Shown here: one piece after another, positions 56,731 through 64,000 of the stretch
Numbering within the stretch: position 1 is the first letter of the stretch
Layout: each line of letters starts with the position of its first letter
Origin: Cinnamomum chago
Lineage: Eukaryota > Streptophyta > Magnoliopsida > Laurales > Lauraceae
Assembly (NCBI GenBank): GCA_038049695.1
Contig: CP142451.1
Location: 128,856,001-128,920,000, forward strand
Direction of reading: 5' to 3'
Length of the DNA stretch: 64,000 nucleotides
Program-made: the position numbers and the translations under genes
The notes under the pieces: generated by a model
The model's input: only the letters and a program-made list of their open reading frames with translations
What the model was told of the DNA's origin: nothing
The model's database searches: none

Positions 56731-59700
56731 TTAGAACATTTTTCCAGTACCATCCTTTCGTGGGACAGATTCATCAAGGTCCATTCGCCGCCAGCTGCCC
56801 GCAATTGTAGCCATCTGATCTGTTTTGTCAAAAAGCCCGAGAAGGCCTCCTGTGTGTATGAAAAGAACTTTTCTCCCTTCCCATTTTTTTGGATTTTCTG
56901 CCATGTCCTTCAGCAGGCCAATGGCAGCCTTTCCACTGCAAGAATCCACAAGATGCAAGTGGTATATGGTATTAAAAGAAAGGAAATGAAAGAACTGAAA
57001 GTCAATGTCTGAATTATTCAGAAATATGTGAAAAAAGAACAACAAATTCAGAAGACATTGCAATTCTAATGATTTTTTACAATGAAAGTTGTGTCAACTT
57101 CTGCCATATTAAATCAGTACCCAATCAGAGGGTTCCAGAACTTAGAATGGTGCTGACTCAACAAACCGTGTCTAAATAGTGGGATATCGGTGCTAGGCAG
57201 GTTTAAATAGGTCTAAACATGCCAATACTGGGGCACAGCTTGATATAAGCAATAGCCCTCTTGACCAGCAAAGTGCAGTATAGCCAATCCTTGCAACCTC
57301 TAGATATAAGAAGCAAGACTTTGAATGGCAAAATAAGATTATTACACACCTGTACACCGGGTCAAGAATGACACCTGTTGCGGTGGCTATTTCTTTCACG
57401 AATTTAAGCTCCTCAATGGTGTTCATGGCATAGCCTAAGCCCTTAGCCTGTGAAACAAAGAACATCTGGTTAGTATTGAGAGAGAGAGAGAGAGAGAGAG
57501 GTGCTATAGCTTAGATTGCTGGGACCCCTCTTTTAAGCACAGGAATCTAGTTGCTCCTGTAAAGATTTGTGCATTTAACTTCCAAAAACATACTGTCATA
57601 TTCATCAAAGTTTAATGGCTTTATAAAAGGAAACTTTCAAGTAGCATCTAATTGTTGCTTGCTCATTAAAGGAATATTCAGCATGGTAATCACAAAAAAG
57701 AATAATAGTGCCCGTTAGTCAATACTGAATCCCTAGAAATTCTAAGCAATGCCTTCCTATCAAAGGGAAGAAAATTGAACATAAACATGAAGATCCACAA
57801 ACGACCATCAAATAGCCTCCCCTTTGAAATGAAATGATTACCTAGTCATACCCCAATAAATCAAATTCTAGGAAAGTAGGGTCCCATCTACATCTCCACC
57901 TTATATCCTTCACTCCTCACCTCCTACATATTTCTTCGTTATAACCTACTTTAGCATGAACTCCCAGGAATTCAATATTGAGCGGACAAATAGGCCCTTC
58001 GTTTCTATGTGCCAGTTTTACGCACCATAAATGACAAGACTATCATTTTAGAAAAAGTCAAGGTATCACAAAAGGTACATCCAAAGGCCTATACAACTTG
58101 TCCTCAAGAGGATAAGATATCTTATTGTAATAACTAATAAGCAGAAGCAAGGAAGAACAATATTTCAGTAATGTTTGACTTGTGAAATTAATAAACTGCT
58201 CACATCTTGGATGTTGACTATATTATGTGACTTTAGACCCGATTGAAGTCCATCTATTAGGCCTTGAACGTAATCATAGAAATAATCCGGATCGTCACAA
58301 ACAGAGAACGCATGAACCTGTAATATCAAGAGCTCATTAGGGAGTAAAAAATCTAATCAATATTCACAGGAAACGACAACATCAAAATAAATGACATACT
58401 TTTGCCTTTAACTTACTTAACCATGATCCCAGTGCCAGACCCGCAATAGTCCCACCACTAGAAAATGCAAAAAAGAAAATAGTCCATGCTAACGTAAGAG
58501 AATAGAGATCTACATATTTCTATATAGCAGCTACATAGAACTAAACAGTATATCATAAGGAAATATGTAAAGATGAAATAAACATGTTGCCTGGATAAAA
58601 ATTGCAAAAAAGAAAATAGTTTAGGCTATCACTACAGACTAGAGATCAACAGAATTCTAAATACTAGCTACACAGAACCAAACACTGTTGCGAGGAAATA
58701 TGTAGAGATGAAATTAACAAGTTATTTGGGTATAAATATAAACAGAAAATGCATAAAAGCAGGTTCACAGACGTTCTCCAGAGATGCACCTGGATGTGAA
58801 TGTGTGCACATATAGATAATTTTCTCCTACAGGAACGTCCGCGTGCCAACAGATGGGGTACTGTGAAAAATCAGGGGGTCTTAGTTTTGGATGGCTGCCC
58901 GCCTCTTTAACATCCGGATTGGGACGTCCGCATGTGGACATTCCTGTAGGAGAATACTTCATGTGTGCATGCATGCTTCTAAATGAGTGAAGAATAGCGA
59001 CTGGATTAATAGAGTGCATTTGTAAGATGTGTAGGCGCATGTGTAAAGAACAGTAACGGGATCATTTGTAAGTTGCGCAGTGCATGTAAAAACACACACA
59101 CACATGATTCCATTGCTATTCTTTACACGGGCATGCATCTTACAAATGCAATATACTGATCCAGTCGCTATTTTTCACACACATGCACATGTGTCTATAT
59201 GTGTAAAGAACAGTAACTGGATCATTAGAGTGCATTTTTGTAAGAGTTCCAGAGTGGAGACTGATATAAGCATGCATCCCAAAAAGAGGTTAAATCTCAT
59301 ATTGCCACTAGAGAACCTTGTTAGGATATACTAGAAACCTAACTAGAAATGAAGACATGCGGATTAAGAAAGTCTCATCACTTTCTGTTTTCCATTCTTT
59401 TTATATACCAATAAAATCATGTTGCCTGTTCTTATTCAAAACAACCTAGTTTTAAGCAAGACATACATAATGTCTAATACCTGCTCTTTACTTGTAGAAG
59501 CATTACTCAAAAGCATCATCCTATAGTGAGGATTGTTAGGCACATATGAACTAACCCAAGTTTCTGCATGACTGTTGTGGCTCATAGCAGGCATTAGCCC
59601 AAATCTAACAAGCAGTGAATACAGTGAAGATTGATAGCACATACTGGAAACAACTAAAGTGATGCAGGAAAGACCGATGATCCATGGGACGACCAGCCCT

Positions 59701-62700
59701 TTGGGCCCAGCCCATTCATGCTGTGTTTCATTTTTTATTATTATTTAGAGTTTATATTGAGTTATGCAAGTAGGGTCCATAGATTTTAGTCGTAGATTTT
59801 AGTCAAGTGTTTTAATCTTGACCAATAAAGTGTTTCTATGGTTGAGATTAGTTCTAGGAGGTCATATTTTGCCTACATAAAGTCATGTAATGCATCTTTG
59901 AGAAAAAAATAATGATCAATGACAAAGAATTATGGCTTTTGGCTTTCTCTCGTGTGAATGAAACTGGTGTGATGCCACTAGGTGTGAAGCCTAGCAACAT
60001 TGGGTGTGGTGCCTAGCAACTCTTCCCCTTCCCACTCCGCATTAACTAAATTATTGATGAGCAAGTACTATATATTATTTCAAAGGGTCTGATATTGCGT
60101 TGGCTATATTGCAAAATGATACAAGTTTTTTCCCCTACTTCTCCTCAAATTTTCCTAGTGTTCCTCCTGGGAACCCAAGTTTCCCTCGATATACTCATAA
60201 AGTAAATCACAGTAATCCTTGCAGGCATGTCTGTTTTTGTTGACAATGGAAGATAGCCGACATAGATTGGATTTCTGTGATGAAGCGATTTGGTTACATT
60301 CTCTTGAGTTTCCTTCCAATATTGGAAGTCTAGAATGATACATATATTCTTGGTATTCCTTAGAGACCTATAGGTCACAACTCACAAGTAAAGATACACA
60401 TGGGAGCATCCAAAAGTGTTCTAGCCATTCTAAGACAGTATATGTATCCAACTGCCAGCATAACATTTTAGGTCCAATTTGTGCAGCATAGATGTAATGG
60501 TAAGACGAGGCCCAGGGAAGCACTATGATATTTAACAAGACTGTATGAGTTAGGATGACTTAGGTTTGGTTAATAGTGTAGAGCGTCACCTGCCACATGC
60601 TACAACAATGTCATCAAATTGGCTTTCCCCAAATCCACCCTGAACTTGATGCTCAATCTCCCTAATTGCTTCAATGTAGCCCCTGGAAAAGGAAAAATAA
60701 AGATCTTTAGGAAAAGGAAGGGGAAAAAAAGGATGCACTGTCAATCAGCATTAAGGAATGGAATCTATCCTTTGTAAATTCCATATTGAAGTTAGGGACA
60801 CAAATATTATAGGTGACACTCAGAGGTAAGTATAAACACAATCAGCATCATCAAAACTTCTCTGTGGAACCTTGATTCCATTAAGGACTATTACACAACT
60901 AAATTAAATCAATTACCTAATGAATGAGAAGGATTGAATGCATGAAAATAAATGTTTTGGAGTAATTTAACTTAAGACAATCTCTTAGAGGTCAAATCTT
61001 ATGGAGATAGGTGCCACATGTTAAATCTTTAGAATTTGGGAAGAGAATAACAGGTAGATGGTCATTGATTGTAATTATTTTTGGAACAGATTAAACAGTG
61101 GCTCATGGGCCATGGGATGAAAGCCTCAATGGGTGTATCTGTAGGTAATCTCCAATGGAAGTGGTTTTGTGGGAAAATGGTATCCGCCACCGAACAGATT
61201 TGTAAAATTGAAAGTTGATTATAAGCTTCCTCTCTTCTTAATATAATATATGGTTACCGTTCAAAAAGAAAAAAAAAAATTTGAAAATTGATGGTTTCCT
61301 CGTTAGGGAACTCTGGTCTTTCTGGCATTTCCAGAATTAAAGATGGTAAAGGATCCTTTCTTCATGTCTTTTTTAGTGCGGTAGGAAGGTAAGATTCAAA
61401 TACGGAAGAGATCTTGGTGATAAAAGAGTCGAAGGTATCAGGAATGTTTCTAGATGGAGTCTGTCTATGGCCCTTTCATTGTGGAAAGAAACTCCAATAA
61501 TGCTATTTAATGGACCAAAAATATCTCAAAAGCTCCATGGAGATTTTTTTTTTAATTTTACACAAGGTCATTGAGATGGAACGATCTATCGAAGTCATTT
61601 TCCTTCGTATCTCTAGGAACAAAAACTCAGAAGCAGACGAGTTGACAAGAGCAGAGGCATTTAGAGACCATTCACATTGGATCTTCTCTACTTAAGTAAC
61701 CTCATGGAACTCCTTGATGGGCCCTGCTTCTTATTCTCAGTTTCTTTACCAGTATACTCATTGATTTAGAACAGCAAGTTCACAACATTAGTAACAGTCT
61801 AACAGCAACAGAGAAAACAAGCAGTATTAGTTGGAAGAGTAACAGTAGTAGTATGAGCAATAACAGCAGTAGAAGTATCACTGGTAGAAATTAGAGCAGC
61901 AGCAGCAGTGAATGCAGTAGTAGTATTAGTAATAGTAGGAGCAGCAGCTGCAGCAGTTGTACCAGTAGTAGTAGCAGTTACACACACTTGCACATCATAA
62001 GTCATAGCGGCAGCAATCTTGCACATACCAGTAACTGTAATAGTAGTAGTAATAGAACTAGTAGAAGCAGCAGTACTACTATTACAAGCCGCAGCCAAAA
62101 GCTTATTCGATTGAGAAATACAGAACATAACGAACTGAGCTACAACAATTGCTTAACCTTTAAAGAAAATGCAACTATGAAAATTTTCTGAACATCAACA
62201 GGAAATATATCTAGGGTGATCAGTTAGAGCACAGCATCACGTATTAGTCAACATTCCAAAAGTAAGGACATCAAACAAGCTTAATTATGGCATTATATCA
62301 AAACTAGCCTGCCCATACGCAAACTTCTATCGCAATAACCAAGTTAAAATAGCTTACAACGTTAAAGCTTAGGAGCAAAAGGCACTGAAAAAGCATTTAA
62401 GAATCACTAATCCCAATCTCACCAGGTTCCAAGTGAGTTTGATCCACCAACAGGAATAACATATGGTCTTCTTCCTTCTTTCAGTAGCCTCTCTTTCAGC
62501 AAGTTGCCTAGAGCCTAATCACATCAAATGAGGTGCAACTACTCAACATCAGGATGGGAATTGCATACATTCCATAAGACTTATATGATTGCCAACCTGT
62601 AAAAATGCATTAGTACCCTCTGGCCTGCAGTATTTACAAGTGGGGCATATTTCAGGGGTCCAGATAGTTCATCTGGTGGGACTCATGGTAGATAAGTAAG

Positions 62701-63981
62701 CCTCAGAATCTCCTCAATGAGAAAACCCTAACCTTTCAAATGATGGCCTCCATGTCTATGTCAAGAGAAAAGTACATTTTGCATAATCCAACAAGGCATA
62801 ACAATGAATGGTCTACAGTCCAGGTTGTTCAGGGTCATGGTCTGTCTACTGTGGAACCCAAGAAATTAATGTTCAGATCGGCAAGCTACATGACCCATAT
62901 GTAAATACTTCAAGTTGAAGGCTCAAGTTATGAATTATAGAGCCGCTAATAGATGGTTATGAAAATCAGATCAAGCTAATATTGAAGCCAGACTAAGAGC
63001 TTATTAAACATCCATGAGAGGGTTTTTGTGACTCATAGTGAACATATGAACTCTATAATAGTTGGGGCATTGGCCTTTCAAGGAAACAGACTATCCAAAT
63101 ATTAATTTTGCAAAACTATATATATATATTAATGGGGACAATTGCATGTTCTTAACTGAATTGCACCTAAGGAAACAGGCGTACCCAACTGACTCTGAAT
63201 GCTTTAGCTCTAATTTTGGCAATTATGGACTTTCCCTGTCATCTAATTGCATCACTTATTTGCATCATGAGCATTCACCCACAATGCCATCTAGAACATA
63301 ACTGAATGAATGACAATGCATTGGCAAGATTTGAACATATTATTTTGATTGAAATATTTGAAAGAATAGGTCTCAAAAGAACATGGCCAAGTGTATGCAA
63401 GTAATTACAAACAAACACAACTTTTAAGTTACTTCTGAGAAGATTCACATATTGGAGAAAATAGAGCAGCAATCTATATCGAAAAGTTGAAAGTACAAAC
63501 CACACTCCCAATTTTGGCATATTCTTCTTTCGAGACAAGATCAACGTGGGCACCAACTAAGCGCTCAACAAGGAGATTGCCTGTCAACCCAGGGTCTTTG
63601 TCTACTAGCACCTGCATCATATTATTCATAAGCAAAGAAAACTTGGTCAGGCTCATGCTCATGTTGAGCAGTAAAACTCAAAATTACTAGTATTCTGGAT
63701 TATGGATGCCTAGCCTAACTACCAACACTAGCATCTTTCATTTCTTCATTCTACACCAAACTTGGAACTGATAAAGGCAATTTGACCTTGGATGTGCGCA
63801 GTATCAGATAACAGTCCAGATTCAAATACTTAGCAGCCACAGCAGTCGCGCGACAATGGTTGCTCTGAATACCTCCTATTGTTATGATGCAGTCTGCATC
63901 CTGTGCTATGGCATCTGCCATCAAGAATTCCAGTTTCCTAACTTTATTGCCACTCAATTGCATTCCTGAAAGATCATCACG
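56731..63981 (-). CDS. DCD: D-cysteine desulfhydrase DCD-C, exons 3-10 (5' end beyond the window)
   Basis: This is the paralog of DCD-B. The exons on the minus strand are 63981-63787, 63611-63501, 62514-62423, 60682-60590, 58457-58400, 58317-58204, 57447-57350 and 56935-56731, each the same length as in DCD-B, and the stop is TAA. No frameshift is seen. The PLP motif reads [10 protein letters not shown] (DCD-B has A in place of V, so DCD-C keeps the more usual residue). DCD-B reads GHQVPGGFG where DCD-C has Q for P. Exons 1 and 2 should lie about 0.2-0.8 kb to the right. Two near-identical DCD genes are thus likely expressed. Confidence 0.9.
57478..57501. repeat. (GA)n microsatellite in DCD-C intron 8
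   Basis: It is the counterpart of 31326-31345, expanded by a few units. Confidence 0.85.
58822..58954. mobile_element. MITE-like element, DCD-C intron 6
   Basis: It has the same 133-bp inverted-end structure as 32683-32815. Confidence 0.55.
58986..59244. repeat. Direct/inverted motif cluster, DCD-C intron 6
   Basis: It is the counterpart of 32847-33104, with the same five-copy arrangement and a few substitutions. Confidence 0.55.
61270..61695 (+). mobile_element. RNase H-domain fragment in DCD-C intron 5
   Basis: It is the counterpart of 35060-35489 and ends with [16 protein letters not shown]. Confidence 0.45.
61796..62095. repeat. Cryptic AGC/AGT trinucleotide region, DCD-C intron 5
   Basis: It is the counterpart of 35592-35905 with triplet-length differences. 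Confidence 0.75.
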
Positions 63982-64000
63982 CTATACAATTCCAGAAATC

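Larger units (their letters stand above)
39642..64000 (+). repeat. Tandem segmental duplication, unit 2 (cut by window end)
   Basis: gagttgactcgggcaatttgg at 39642 equals 10079 onward. Homology then continues in order through GAD exon 7, the DCD remnant, GAD-C and DCD-C. By the position of DCD exon 3, the unit should end about 1.9 kb beyond the window. Confidence 0.85.

Overview
This is nuclear DNA of a flowering plant. Genes are split by many GT-AG introns and embedded in LTR retrotransposons, a LINE, short inverted-repeat elements and microsatellites. Species cannot be read from the sequence. No prokaryotic, organellar, rRNA, tRNA or CRISPR feature was seen.

Layout. The 3' exon of an NPF8-type (PTR2-like) peptide/nitrate transporter lies at 397-1219. 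The rest is an array of glutamate decarboxylase (GAD, + strand) and D-cysteine desulfhydrase (DCD, - strand) genes, arranged tail to tail. Unit A is GAD-A (4162-10791, seven exons, 502 codons, intact) plus a two-exon DCD remnant (11636-12169). Unit B is GAD-B (15352-28989) plus a complete ten-exon DCD (30569-38597, 420 codons). Unit D is only the last GAD exon (39860-42646, broken) plus the same two-exon DCD remnant (43909-44443). Unit C is GAD-C (45527-55463) plus a DCD that runs off the right edge (exons 10 to 3 at 56731-63981). An older duplication made A and B. A second head-to-tail duplication copied everything from GAD-A intron 6 to beyond the DCD-B promoter (about 10079-39641) to make D and C, with the junction at about 39642.

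Mobile elements arrived after the second duplication, and the sister copy preserves the empty site of each. They are: an intact 7.7-kb Copia element with two apparently identical 1192-bp LTRs in GAD-B intron 1; a 2.2-kb solo LTR just upstream of the GAD-B core promoter; a related 2.3-kb solo LTR inside the last exon of GAD-D; and a 4.0-kb LTR-like insertion in GAD-C intron 2. A frameshifted antisense PADRE/DUF4228 gene is nested in intron 2 of GAD-B and GAD-C but not GAD-A.

Function. GAD makes GABA from glutamate in the cytosol and is normally controlled by a C-terminal calmodulin-binding tail. DCD breaks D-cysteine down to pyruvate, ammonia and sulfide. GAD-A looks like the fully functional GAD. 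GAD-B has a disturbed promoter, a changed splice donor and several substitutions at conserved sites. GAD-C has lost the end of its calmodulin-binding tail through a 249-bp deletion and also carries substitutions near the active site. The window therefore shows a gene cluster expanding and decaying, with clear relative dating of the events.
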